A stretch of DNA of 64,000 nucleotides, taken from positions 1-64,000 of the forward strand of contig NZ_FOYQ01000001.1 in assembly GCF_900115205.1 (NCBI RefSeq), given 5' to 3'. Shown here in pieces: positions 16,646-24,796 of the stretch; within the stretch, counting starts at the first letter, position 1, and each line of letters starts with the position of its first letter. This stretch comes from Robiginitalea myxolifaciens (GTDB taxonomy: Bacteria > Bacteroidota > Bacteroidia > Flavobacteriales > Flavobacteriaceae). The position numbers were made by a program, and so were the translations under genes. Under the pieces are notes generated by a model. That model did not search any database. It saw nothing but the letters and a program-made list of their open reading frames with translations, and was not told the DNA's origin.

Positions 16646-18343
16646 ATGCGGAAATTCCTGCCTTTGTTGCTCGTTGTAGCGCTTTTCTGGCAATGTAAAC
16701 CCGAACCTAAAAAAGAAACAACACCTCCGGCTGAAGCGGAAAGTGCTGCGATCGAAGTAAAATCCGACAGCATCCCATTTCTCTGGGAGGCGGCTAACGT
16801 TTATTTCCTCCTTACCGACCGCTTCAACAACGGAAACCCGGATAACGATACCAACTTTGAACGCGATAACCCCACCGGACCCCTGCGCGGTTTTATGGGC
16901 GGGGATATTGCGGGGATTACCTCCAAAATTGAAACCGGATACTTCGATGCCCTCGGGGTCAATGCCATATGGTTTACCCCGGTTGTGGAACAAGTGCATG
17001 GGGATACCGATGAAGGTACAGGGAATACCTACGGTTATCACGGATACTGGACCAAAGACTGGACCGCTCTGGATCCGAATTTCGGAACTATGAAAGACCT
17101 GCGGCGGATGGTCGATGCTGCGCATGACAGGGGTATACGTGTGCTTATGGACGTGGTGATTAATCACACAGGGCCGGTAACCGAGGAAGATCCAGCCTGG
17201 CCCGAGGCCTGGGTTCGGCTCTCGCCTACCTGTGATTTTCAAACCTATGAAACTACAACTTCCTGCACCCTGGTAGATAACCTGCCAGATATCCGTACCG
17301 AAAGTGATGCGGGTGTAGAACTTCCCGATGCTTTGCTTGCAAAATGGAAGCAGGAAGGCCGCTTGAGTACGGAACTGGATGAATTGCAATTATTCTTTGA
17401 GCGCACCGGGTATCCCCGGGCGCCCCGATTCTATATCATTAAGTGGCTCACCGACTATGTCGGAGATCTCGGTATTGACGGTTTTCGTGTAGACACCGTT
17501 AAACATGCCGACGAGAAGGCCTGGAGTGAATTGTATACCGAGGCCGCTATCGCCTTTGAACGCTGGAAAAAACAACACCAGGATAAGGTGCTGGACGACA
17601 CCCCATTCTACATGGTGGGAGAAGTTTACAACTATGGGATTTCCGGAGGGAGGTCTTTTGATTTCGGGGATCAGCAAGTAGACTACTTTGACCATGGCTT
17701 CAAGAGCCTAATCAACTTTGAGCTGAAATACGATGCGGCACAGCTCAGTTATGATAAAATCTTCAGTAAATACGACGGATTACTGCGGAAAGAGCTTTCT
17801 GGAAAATCTGTATTGAATTACCTGAGTTCCCACGACGATGGTGCCCCGTTCGATCCGAATCGGGAAATGCCGATGAAAGCGGCCAATGTGCTGATGCTAA
17901 CTCCAGGAGCCTCTCAAATCTATTACGGTGATGAATCTTCCAGAAGCCTGGTGATCGACGGCACCGTCGGAGACGCCACCTTGCGCTCTTTTATGAACTG
18001 GGAAGAAATCGATTCCCTGGAATCGACGCAAAAGACCCTGGAGCACTGGCAAAAATTAGGGCAGTTTCGCGCGAAACACCCGGCTGTAGGAGCAGGCATC
18101 CACCAGCGCCTTTCCAGCAAACCCTATGTATTTAGCCGTAGCCTTACCGGTGAAGGCTACCGGGATAAGGTGGCCATTGGCCTGGATTTGCCTGAGGGAC
18201 CTAAATCCTTATACGTACGTGGCTTTTTCGGAAATGGCACCAAGCTACTCGACGCCTATTCGGGACAGGAAGTAGTTGTGGAAAACGGACGTGTCGCTTT
18301 GGACAGTCCGTATACCATAGCATTGCTGGAAGTGCTTCCTTAA
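16646..18343 (+). CDS. alpha-amylase family (GH13) lipoprotein
   Basis: This 565-residue glycosidase cleaves alpha-1,4-glucans or related oligosaccharides. The leader ends FWQC, with Cys17 as likely lipidation site, so it is probably anchored in a membrane. The four GH13 regions are present: DVVINH (169-174), GFRVDTVKH with nucleophile Asp283, MVGEVY with acid/base Glu326, and SSHDDG with Asp397. The domain order is typical, with a C-terminal beta domain. No SusC/SusD pair or starch regulator lies next to it, so it is not part of a standard polysaccharide locus here. Confidence 0.93.
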   Translation: MRKFLPLLLVVALFWQCKPEPKKETTPPAEAESAAIEVKSDSIPFLWEAANVYFLLTDRFNNGNPDNDTNFERDNPTGPLRGFMGGDIAGITSKIETGYFDALGVNAIWFTPVVEQVHGDTDEGTGNTYGYHGYWTKDWTALDPNFGTMKDLRRMVDAAHDRGIRVLMDVVINHTGPVTEEDPAWPEAWVRLSPTCDFQTYETTTSCTLVDNLPDIRTESDAGVELPDALLAKWKQEGRLSTELDELQLFFERTGYPRAPRFYIIKWLTDYVGDLGIDGFRVDTVKHADEKAWSELYTEAAIAFERWKKQHQDKVLDDTPFYMVGEVYNYGISGGRSFDFGDQQVDYFDHGFKSLINFELKYDAAQLSYDKIFSKYDGLLRKELSGKSVLNYLSSHDDGAPFDPNREMPMKAANVLMLTPGASQIYYGDESSRSLVIDGTVGDATLRSFMNWEEIDSLESTQKTLEHWQKLGQFRAKHPAVGAGIHQRLSSKPYVFSRSLTGEGYRDKVAIGLDLPEGPKSLYVRGFFGNGTKLLDAYSGQEVVVENGRVALDSPYTIALLEVLP

Positions 18344-18364
18344 GTTCAATCCCCTTAATTGGAC

Positions 18365-18751
18365 TTAGGTTCTGGAGTGCAGGGCCACACGATTCCCTTC
18401 AGAGTCTATGAATAATCCCATATATCCGTAACCTTCGGCAATCAGTTTTTTTTCCTGTACTATCGTTCCACCTGCTTTAGCTATCAGTTCCAGACTGTCC
18501 GCAACATCGGGACAATTGATATAAACCAGCGTACCGTGGGTTGGGCTGGGATGATAGAATTCCTCATGCCGGACCAGGGATCCGCCCGCACCAGCACCAT
18601 CACTGACAAAAGGGAACCAACCCATTTCCAGCTCGCCCATTTGGTGTACTTCAATCTTAATATCAAACGCAGCCTCATAAAATGCTTTAGCACGTTGCAT
18701 GTCGGTAACCGGTATTTCAAACCAGCCTACCATGTTCTCTTCTTTACTCAT
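18365..18751 (-). CDS. VOC family protein (glyoxalase/dioxygenase fold)
   Basis: This 128-residue protein has the paired beta-alpha-beta-beta-beta units of the vicinal oxygen chelate superfamily: MVGWFEIPVTDMQRAKAFYEAAF at the start and GYMGLFIDSEGNRVALHS at the end. Many such small members have no assigned substrate. It lies 12 bases upstream of, and reads with, an SRPBCC protein to its right, suggesting a two-gene unit. Confidence 0.9.
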   Translation of the reverse strand: MSKEENMVGWFEIPVTDMQRAKAFYEAAFDIKIEVHQMGELEMGWFPFVSDGAGAGGSLVRHEEFYHPSPTHGTLVYINCPDVADSLELIAKAGGTIVQEKKLIAEGYGYMGLFIDSEGNRVALHSRT

Positions 18752-18763
18752 AATGCCTGAATA

Positions 18764-19288
18764 TTAAGATTCCATTATTTGCTTAAGATCGGCCAGGCCT
18801 TCTTCAAAGTCCTTTCCAATCATTTTATCCATATTCATGAAAAGCAGCATAATGCGCATCGGAAACCCGCTTTTTCCTTCAAATCCCCAGGTCACAGCAG
18901 CTTTATCCGCTCCATTCGGTTCCACGTCTATATACGCCTGGGATGTGGATTTCCAGGGTTTTAAAAATCGCAATTCGCTTTCGACGCGTTGTCCGGGAAT
19001 TATTTTCGTGATTTCCTGCTCCCCGGAACCTACCTCTTTGTTTCCTTCCCAGCGGCTTATCGCGCCTACCTCCCCATCGGTTCCTTCAAATTCCTTCTTC
19101 ATATTGGGATCACGCTTTCCCCAGGGCGACCAGTCGTCCTGTTTTTTTAAGGATCGGATGTACTCAAAAACTTCGTCGGCGGGCCGGTTTATTACCGCGC
19201 TCCTCTCGGCCTTGTAGGATGAGGGGCCTGCCAGATAAAGCAACAGGATCAAGCCCACTATCCCGAGGATAATGTATAGTACTAGCAT
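18764..19288 (-). CDS. SRPBCC family protein (polyketide cyclase-like)
   Basis: This 174-residue protein has an N-terminal membrane helix (MLVLYIILGIVGLILLLYLAG) and then a START-like SRPBCC domain beginning ERSAVINRPADEVFEYI, with WSPWGKRDPNMK and ISRWEGNKEVGSGEQEI. The fold forms a hydrophobic pocket; the ligand is unknown. It is upstream of the VOC protein gene. Confidence 0.88.
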   Translation of the reverse strand: MLVLYIILGIVGLILLLYLAGPSSYKAERSAVINRPADEVFEYIRSLKKQDDWSPWGKRDPNMKKEFEGTDGEVGAISRWEGNKEVGSGEQEITKIIPGQRVESELRFLKPWKSTSQAYIDVEPNGADKAAVTWGFEGKSGFPMRIMLLFMNMDKMIGKDFEEGLADLKQIMES

Positions 19289-19320
19289 ATCGATTAGGTT
19301 TGGATAAAAGATACAAAAAT

Positions 19321-19983
19321 TCAGGGGGACTCCTGATATCTCGAAATGATATCTTCTACAGATTTAATGGTCTTTTTGGTCCAATCCAACCGAATTTCAT
19401 CTCTTTGTTTTTCAGGAATTTGCCAGGGAATGTCACTGGCGTTTAGCCGGGAACGTAGCGTATTGAGCACTATCGCTGCAGCCACCGACACATTGAGGCT
19501 TTCGGTAAAGCCATACATGGGAATCTTTAGTTTACAATCGGCCTGATTTAGCACGACATCGCTAAGGCCTTCCTTTTCGGTCCCGAAGAACAGGGCTATT
19601 GGAACATCCAAAGGTAGTTCCTGCGGAGCAATTGCCGATACATGGGGTGTCGTGGCCACTATTTTATATCCCTTGGCGCGAAGGGACTCCATACAAGCTG
19701 CAGCGCTGACCTGCCGATGGATACTCACCCATTTCTGGGCACCGAGGGCAATATTCTTGTCGAGACGGCGTCCAAACCGATCTTCGATAAGGTGAACGTC
19801 CTGAATTCCGAAAACATCGCAGGATCGCACCACTGCGCTGGCATTGTGCAATTGGAAGACATCCTCAAGTACGACTGTGATGTGCCGCGTGCGCCAATCC
19901 AGGATCTCTTCAAAACGCTGCAGGCGGGATGGGGTCAGATATCCCTGTAAATAAGATAGTAAATCTGGTTTGCGCTCTGGCAT
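19321..19983 (-). CDS. trmH: tRNA (guanosine(18)-2'-O)-methyltransferase, TrmH type
   Basis: This 220-residue SPOUT 2'-O-methyltransferase has the TrmH pattern: RHITVVLEDVFQLHNASAVVRSCDVFGI near the start, then the AdoMet-knot motifs ALFFGTEKEGLSDV and IPMYGFTESLNVSVAAAIVLN. It probably methylates G18 in the tRNA D-loop. Length and start agree with TrmH proteins. It is divergent from the sirtuin gene. Confidence 0.9.
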   Translation of the reverse strand: MPERKPDLLSYLQGYLTPSRLQRFEEILDWRTRHITVVLEDVFQLHNASAVVRSCDVFGIQDVHLIEDRFGRRLDKNIALGAQKWVSIHRQVSAAACMESLRAKGYKIVATTPHVSAIAPQELPLDVPIALFFGTEKEGLSDVVLNQADCKLKIPMYGFTESLNVSVAAAIVLNTLRSRLNASDIPWQIPEKQRDEIRLDWTKKTIKSVEDIISRYQESP

Positions 19984-20042
19984 TTTGGCTAGGGTTTCGA
20001 TTTTTGTCCCGCAACTAAAAGTAGTAAATTTCCGGGGCGGAG

Positions 20043-20735
20043 ATGAAACGAATCGTGGTACTTAGCGGCGCCGGAATGAGTGCGGAAAGTGGAATCAGTA
20101 CCTTCCGGGACGCTGGCGGGTTATGGGAAGGGCACGATGTTATGGAAGTAGCTTCCCCCGAGGGATTTGCACGGAATCCCGCATTAGTCCAGGATTTTTA
20201 CAATCAGCGCCGTCGGCAGCTTCACGAGGTAAAACCCAATGCCGGACACAGCGCCCTGGTTGAACTCGAAAAATTCTTTGAAGTATCTATTGTAACCCAA
20301 AATGTAGATGACTTGCACGAAAGGGCAGGTAGCAGCCACGTATTGCACTTGCATGGGGAATTGCGAAAGGTCCGCAGTACGGGTCCAACAGCTGCTGTTT
20401 TTCCGTGGAAAGAAGATTTAACCCCGGACGACCGTTGTCCGGATGGCTTCCCGCTGCGTCCACACATTGTGTGGTTCGGGGAGGAAGTACCCTTGCTGGG
20501 GCCCGCAGCTCATATAACGGCTCAGGCCGATGTTTTGATCATTGTCGGTACGTCAATGCAGGTCTATCCCGCGGCTGGGCTGGTGCATTACAAGCAACCC
20601 GGGGTGCCCCTCTATTTTGTCGATCCCAACCCGGCAGTAGTTCCGGACCAGTACGATTCCCTTGAAATTATCCCCGAAAAAGCCGGTGCAGGTCTTACTA
20701 CTCTGGCCGAGCGTTTAGCGTATACAAGGCTCTAG
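20043..20735 (+). CDS. cobB: NAD-dependent protein deacylase (sirtuin), zinc ligands missing
   Basis: This 230-residue sirtuin removes acyl groups from lysines using NAD. Rossmann motifs are clear: LSGAGMSAESGISTFR, TQNVDDLHERAG (84-95), catalytic His104 in LHLHGEL, and HIVWFGEEVP. The pair Tyr53 and Arg56 in FYNQRRRQ matches the acid-acyl-binding residues of SIRT5 and E. coli CobB, suggesting desuccinylase activity. The small domain, which normally holds four zinc Cys, has only Cys132; it looks like a zinc-free form. The coding region overlaps the next, convergent gene by 38 bases. Confidence 0.93.
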   Translation: MKRIVVLSGAGMSAESGISTFRDAGGLWEGHDVMEVASPEGFARNPALVQDFYNQRRRQLHEVKPNAGHSALVELEKFFEVSIVTQNVDDLHERAGSSHVLHLHGELRKVRSTGPTAAVFPWKEDLTPDDRCPDGFPLRPHIVWFGEEVPLLGPAAHITAQADVLIIVGTSMQVYPAAGLVHYKQPGVPLYFVDPNPAVVPDQYDSLEIIPEKAGAGLTTLAERLAYTRL

Positions 20736-21177
20736 TGCGGTCCGCCCAGGCCACTAAGGCCTGACGTTCGGTCTCACTCAATCGGGCCTCACTGTGTGCC
20801 CAGGTATAGGAATTAAGCGGCATTTCCCCGGATTTCACTTCCTCTACAATTTCCTCCAATTTGTGGTCTTTGCGATCTGCGGGATAGCCACTCCACTCTG
20901 AGAAATTCAAGTTTCCTTTGCCGTGGTCTATATGGTCCGCCAGCCAATAGGAAACCGGCGCTACCTGACTGTACCAGGGATAGGTGGTTTGGTTGCTGTG
21001 GCAATCGTAACAAGCACCGGAAAGTATTTCCCGCACTTCCTCCGGGGGATTGGTTTCCTCCAGGAAGACATCCAGGTGGCCCGGTTCGGCTGTATTGAGC
21101 TCGGGGCGGTAGAACTGAATCGCCACCAGGGCTATAAGCAAGGTCCAGCCTATTTTTTTTACTAAATTGGATCGCAT
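20698..21177 (-). CDS. haem-binding domain protein (cytochrome-like)
   Basis: This 159-residue protein has an N-terminal hydrophobic anchor or signal (WTLLIALVAIQFY), then ILSGACYDCHSNQTTYPWYSQVAPVSYWLADHI with one CxxCH haem-attachment site (Cys56, Cys59, His60). This is the Haem_bd domain common in Bacteroidota. A nearby conserved Met (EMPLNSYTWAH) could be the other axial ligand. It should sit in the periplasm. Its 3' end overlaps the end of the sirtuin gene. Confidence 0.9.
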   Translation of the reverse strand: MRSNLVKKIGWTLLIALVAIQFYRPELNTAEPGHLDVFLEETNPPEEVREILSGACYDCHSNQTTYPWYSQVAPVSYWLADHIDHGKGNLNFSEWSGYPADRKDHKLEEIVEEVKSGEMPLNSYTWAHSEARLSETERQALVAWADRTRALYTLNARPE

Positions 21178-21211
21178 GGTTGTTTCTTTTGGTGTTGTTT
21201 AGGTTAAATGT

Positions 21212-21784
21212 ATGGTATTGGACCCTAAAGCTCAATTAATTAACAGATTGGATTATGTGGATGCCACGCGCATAGCCCGGGGACAGGCTGCACGGGAAAT
21301 CCTCGATAATCCGGATGAATTCGGCACCTTATTGGAAATAGCTATGACCGAAAAAGGGGTTATCGGACATCGTGCCTGCTGGGTAACCGAATTTGTCTGC
21401 AAGGAGAATTTACGGCTCATGGAACCCCATCTGGACTATTGGGTGTCTATGCTGCCCGGTCTTACTGACGAATCCGCTATCCGGCCTATGGCCAAGCTAA
21501 GTGAAATGCTTTGTGAATACCATGAGAAAACCGACCAACCCTTCACAACCTGGACAGCGGAATTCCGGGAAGAACTGATCGCGGTTTGTTTTGACTGGCT
21601 TATCGGGCCGCATAAGGTGGCGCCCAAAGCCTTTAGCATGCGATGTCTTTATTTGCTTGGAAAAGAATTCGACTGGGTTCACGACGAGCTGCGTGCCACG
21701 CTCTTAAAAGGCTATCCAACCGGAAGTGCCGGTTACAAATCCCGGGCAGGTCATTTGCTCAAGAAACTGGAAAAATCGGCTTAA
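21212..21784 (+). CDS. conserved helical protein upstream of purB
   Basis: This 190-residue protein is soluble and almost all helical, with a repeat-like pattern such as HRACWVTEFVCKENLRLMEPHLDYWVSMLPGL that resembles HEAT-type pairs. No catalytic motif is visible. It ends 37 bases before the purB ATG, and the purB promoter box lies over and just after its stop. Homologues in flavobacteria are, as I recall, often labelled by their purB neighbour, but it has no adenylosuccinate lyase motif. Function unknown. Confidence 0.75.
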   Translation: MVLDPKAQLINRLDYVDATRIARGQAAREILDNPDEFGTLLEIAMTEKGVIGHRACWVTEFVCKENLRLMEPHLDYWVSMLPGLTDESAIRPMAKLSEMLCEYHEKTDQPFTTWTAEFREELIAVCFDWLIGPHKVAPKAFSMRCLYLLGKEFDWVHDELRATLLKGYPTGSAGYKSRAGHLLKKLEKSA

Positions 21785-21788
21785 TCGC

Positions 21789-21796
21789 TATCTTTG
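21789..21796 (+). promoter_or_regulatory. candidate -7 box of purB
   Basis: TATCTTTG matches TAnnTTTG and is followed by CA, as in many boxes here. It sits 5 bases after the stop of the preceding gene and 25 bases before the purB ATG. Confidence 0.55.
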
Positions 21797-21821
21797 CACT
21801 TTCCTAATCTGGACCTGGACC

Positions 21822-23165
21822 ATGAATTTCGATGCCTTAAGTGCCATTTCCCCAATAGACGGACGTTACCGCTCCAAAGCCGAGCCCCTGGCCGATTACT
21901 TCTCAGAAGCAGCCCTGATCAAGTATCGCCTGCAAATTGAGGTAGAATATTTTATCGCGTTATGCGAACTGCCCCTACCCCAACTATCCGATTTCCCCAA
22001 AGCCAAATGGGAGGATTTACGAGCTATTTACCGGGGTTTTGACCTGGACGATGCCCGGGCCATTAAGGAAATTGAAAAAACGACCAACCACGATGTCAAG
22101 GCCGTAGAATACCACCTCAAAAATCAGTTTGATTCCCTGGGGTTGCAGCCTTACAAAGAATTTATCCACTTCGGGCTAACCTCCCAGGATATCAACAATA
22201 CAGCCATCCCTTTATCCTTAACCGAGGGCATCAATGCCTGCTACGTTCCCCGGTATCAGGAATTGCTCCAGAAAATTGAAGCCCTTGCAAAAGAATGGCA
22301 AAACGTACCTATGCTGGCACGTACCCACGGGCAACCGGCCTCCCCTACCCGTCTGGGTAAAGAAATCCAGGTCTTTGTGGTACGCCTAAAAGAACAGTTC
22401 GATCTGCTCAACGACGTTCCTTCGGCAGCGAAATTCGGAGGCGCTACCGGGAATTTCAATGCACATGCTATTGCTTATCCCGATATCGACTGGCAGGAAT
22501 TCGGGCGTAATTTCGTGCAGGAAAAATTGGGCTTGCATTATTCCTTTCCAACCACACAGATTGAGCACTACGACCATATGGCCGCCCTGTTCCACGGGCT
22601 TAGCCGGATCAATACCGTGCTCATTGACCTGAACAGGGATTTTTGGAGTTATATCTCCATGGACTATTTCAAACAGCAAATCAAAGCAGGTGAGGTAGGT
22701 TCCAGTGCCATGCCCCATAAGGTAAACCCTATCGATTTCGAAAATTCGGAAGGAAATCTTGGAGTAGCCAATGCGCTATTCGGACACCTGGCAGCAAAAC
22801 TCCCTGTCTCCCGCTTGCAGCGAGATCTTACCGACAGTACCGTCCTCCGGAATATTGGCGTCCCGCTGGCCCATACCATCATTTCCCTTGAAGCTACATT
22901 GAAAGGGCTCAACAAGCTGCTGCTGAACGCAGATAAAATCGAGGCGGATCTTGAAGGCAATTGGGCTGTGCTGGCCGAAGCTATCCAGACTATTTTACGC
23001 CGGGAGGGATATCCCAATCCCTACGAAGCGCTGAAAGGGCTCACCCGTACCAATTCCAAAATAACCGAGGAAACCCTGAACGTATTCATAAACGACCTTG
23101 ATATTAGTGAAAATATCAAGGCCGAATTACGTGCATTGCGCCCGGAAAACTACACCGGGATTTAA
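21822..23165 (+). CDS. purB: adenylosuccinate lyase
   Basis: This 447-residue lyase of the fumarase/aspartase family acts twice in purine synthesis, releasing fumarate from SAICAR and from adenylosuccinate. It begins MNFDALSAISPIDGRYRSKA, and has TTNHDVKAVEY, FGLTSQDINN, ARTHGQPASPT and the signature GSSAMPHKVNPIDFENSEGN. I chose the ATG at 21822 over an upstream ATG at 21726 because the conserved N-terminus and a promoter box support it. Confidence 0.97.
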   Translation: MNFDALSAISPIDGRYRSKAEPLADYFSEAALIKYRLQIEVEYFIALCELPLPQLSDFPKAKWEDLRAIYRGFDLDDARAIKEIEKTTNHDVKAVEYHLKNQFDSLGLQPYKEFIHFGLTSQDINNTAIPLSLTEGINACYVPRYQELLQKIEALAKEWQNVPMLARTHGQPASPTRLGKEIQVFVVRLKEQFDLLNDVPSAAKFGGATGNFNAHAIAYPDIDWQEFGRNFVQEKLGLHYSFPTTQIEHYDHMAALFHGLSRINTVLIDLNRDFWSYISMDYFKQQIKAGEVGSSAMPHKVNPIDFENSEGNLGVANALFGHLAAKLPVSRLQRDLTDSTVLRNIGVPLAHTIISLEATLKGLNKLLLNADKIEADLEGNWAVLAEAIQTILRREGYPNPYEALKGLTRTNSKITEETLNVFINDLDISENIKAELRALRPENYTGI

Positions 23166-23169
23166 GCCT

Positions 23170-23979
23170 TTATTTATTGATTTGTACCTCGTGTGGATAA
23201 GGAATTTCAATTCCTGCCTTATCAAGTGCCAGTTTGCATCCTTCGTAGGTGGCAAAGTACACATCCCAATAGTCGTCCGGAGTTGCGTAAGGACGAACCG
23301 CAAAATTTACAGAGCTGTCTGCCAGTTCCAGCACATTCACTGAAGGCGCTGGGTCCTTTAGGACTTTGGGGTTGGAGGTGAGCACCTCCAGCAATACCTC
23401 CTTAGCTTTCTGGATATCCTCATCGTACCCGATCCCGATAACCGTATCGACCCGGATCTTGCCCTGGGCAGTATAATTGATAATATTTCCATTGGCCATA
23501 GCCCCGTTGGGTACGATGGCGAGCTTGCTTTCAGGTGTGGAAAGCTTGGTAGTGAAGATTTCGATTTGCTTGACCACCCCCAGTACTCCCTGGGCTTCGA
23601 TCAGGTCGCCGATCTTGTATGGCTTGAAGATCATGATCAGCACCCCTCCGGCGAAATTGGAGAGCGATCCCTGCAAGGCCAGCCCTACTGCCAAGCCAGC
23701 GGCGGCAATTACGGCGGCAAAAGTAGTGATGTCCACACCGAGCTGACCAACCACCACAAGGATAAGCACAACTTTTAAGGTCCAGTTGAGCAAGTTCAGC
23801 AGAAAACGCTGCAGGCTTTCGTCGTAGTTGCTCTTGTTCATTACTTTGCGCAAGGCGCCCATGATCTTTTTGATCACCCAGGATCCTACGATAAATACAA
23901 GAATCGCCCCTATGAGTTTGGGGCCGTAATCAATTACGAATTCGGCTATTTTGTCATACCAGATCTGTGCTTGTTCCAT
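23170..23979 (-). CDS. small-conductance mechanosensitive channel (MscS family)
   Basis: This 269-residue channel protein has three membrane segments (about 15-35, 60-80, 85-110). The pore-lining third helix reads AAAGLAVGLALQGSLSNFAGG. The beta domain (FKPYKIGDLIEAQGVLGVVKQIEIFTT) and alpha/beta domain follow in the cytoplasm. It opens under membrane tension to release solutes during hypo-osmotic shock. It is convergent with purB with a gap of only 4 bases. Confidence 0.94.
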   Translation of the reverse strand: MEQAQIWYDKIAEFVIDYGPKLIGAILVFIVGSWVIKKIMGALRKVMNKSNYDESLQRFLLNLLNWTLKVVLILVVVGQLGVDITTFAAVIAAAGLAVGLALQGSLSNFAGGVLIMIFKPYKIGDLIEAQGVLGVVKQIEIFTTKLSTPESKLAIVPNGAMANGNIINYTAQGKIRVDTVIGIGYDEDIQKAKEVLLEVLTSNPKVLKDPAPSVNVLELADSSVNFAVRPYATPDDYWDVYFATYEGCKLALDKAGIEIPYPHEVQINK

Positions 23980-24049
23980 AGTGTCTTATTAAAGGAGATT
24001 ATATTCTACTCGTTAGACACCAATGTAGGGATTCGGTCACAATAAAAGA

Positions 24050-24077
24050 AATCCCGCCTATAGCTATAAGCGGGATT
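24050..24077 (-). terminator. intrinsic terminator after the ECF sigma operon
   Basis: An 8-bp perfect stem (24050-24057 and 24070-24077), with a further TATAG/CTATA pairing inside the loop, is followed on the minus strand by TTCTTTTATT. It closes the operon that starts with the sigma factor at 26264. Confidence 0.7.
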
Positions 24078-24132
24078 GTCTTCTCGGTATAACCAGCAGT
24101 AATCGACTGGTAATGCTCTTGGTACAGTAATA

Positions 24133-24687
24133 TTAACCCTTAAAGATGCCTCGTAACTGCGACAGGCCTTCGGTGTCAAAATCGTCCTGCTCCAGGGACT
24201 GCATGAGTTGTGCAAAATGAACAGGGTTCATATCCTTTCCTAAAATGCGGATTAAGGCAAACCCGTCTTCGGTATTATCGCCATAAATGATAACCTCATC
24301 GATCGCATCCTCATCGCCCAGATATTTAATTACGCCCTTACCGTACTTGGTATTTAACTTCATAAGCTCTTTGTACTTCTCATTCTTGAGAATAGCTTTT
24401 ACGGTATTGCGTTCGACCTGAAATTCGGCCTCGTTGTTCTCCGTAAGGCGGAATGCCAGGATGTTGAGTTTGCGTACCGAGCGCATGGCATTCAACTCGG
24501 TTTCCCCCAAATCTGTTTCTTCCAGCTTAAGGATATTCGCAGGAACATCTACGGCGAGGAAATTGGGATTCTGTGCATTATCTACATAATACTCCTGCAA
24601 GCTCTGGGTTGCAGAGCAGGAGGAAAATAGCAAGAGCAGCCCAAAGGCGGCAGCCAGCCAGAGTTTAGAGGAATACAGTCGGTTCAT
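24133..24687 (-). CDS. DUF4252 domain-containing lipoprotein
   Basis: This 184-residue protein has a lipoprotein leader (LLLLFSSCSATQS, Cys near 24) and a DUF4252-type mature domain (MRSVRKLNILAFRLTENNEAEFQVERN, then GVIKYLGDEDAIDEVIIYGDNTEDGFALIRILGKDM). The family is restricted mostly to Bacteroidota and has no known function. It is the last gene of an operon with a sigma factor, a short membrane protein and a related DUF4252 protein. A hairpin terminator (24707-24730) stands directly before it and may reduce its expression. Confidence 0.85.
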   Translation of the reverse strand: MNRLYSSKLWLAAAFGLLLLFSSCSATQSLQEYYVDNAQNPNFLAVDVPANILKLEETDLGETELNAMRSVRKLNILAFRLTENNEAEFQVERNTVKAILKNEKYKELMKLNTKYGKGVIKYLGDEDAIDEVIIYGDNTEDGFALIRILGKDMNPVHFAQLMQSLEQDDFDTEGLSQLRGIFKG

Positions 24688-24706
24688 TTTATTCGTTTTT
24701 TGAAAA

Positions 24707-24730
24707 CCCGGGATTCAGAAGAATCCCGGG
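24707..24730 (-). terminator. hairpin terminator/attenuator inside the ECF operon
   Basis: A perfect 10-bp stem (24707-24716 and 24721-24730, loop of 4) is followed on the minus strand by TTTT. It lies between the two DUF4252 genes, so it probably ends part of the transcript and lowers the last gene. Confidence 0.6.
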
Positions 24731-24796
24731 GTATTTTGATTGTTGATTGTCTTGCGGAGTATTTCCTGGTCCTTTGTATAACCCCCGGAATGCTCC

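Noticed and set aside
16625-17389. 254-codon frame on the minus strand opposite the amylase gene
   Set aside because: The amylase has all four GH13 regions; the antisense frame has no recognisable domain.
18342-18366. Inverted repeat between the amylase and VOC genes as a terminator
   Set aside because: The 9-bp stem has a wobble pair and no T-run follows on either strand.
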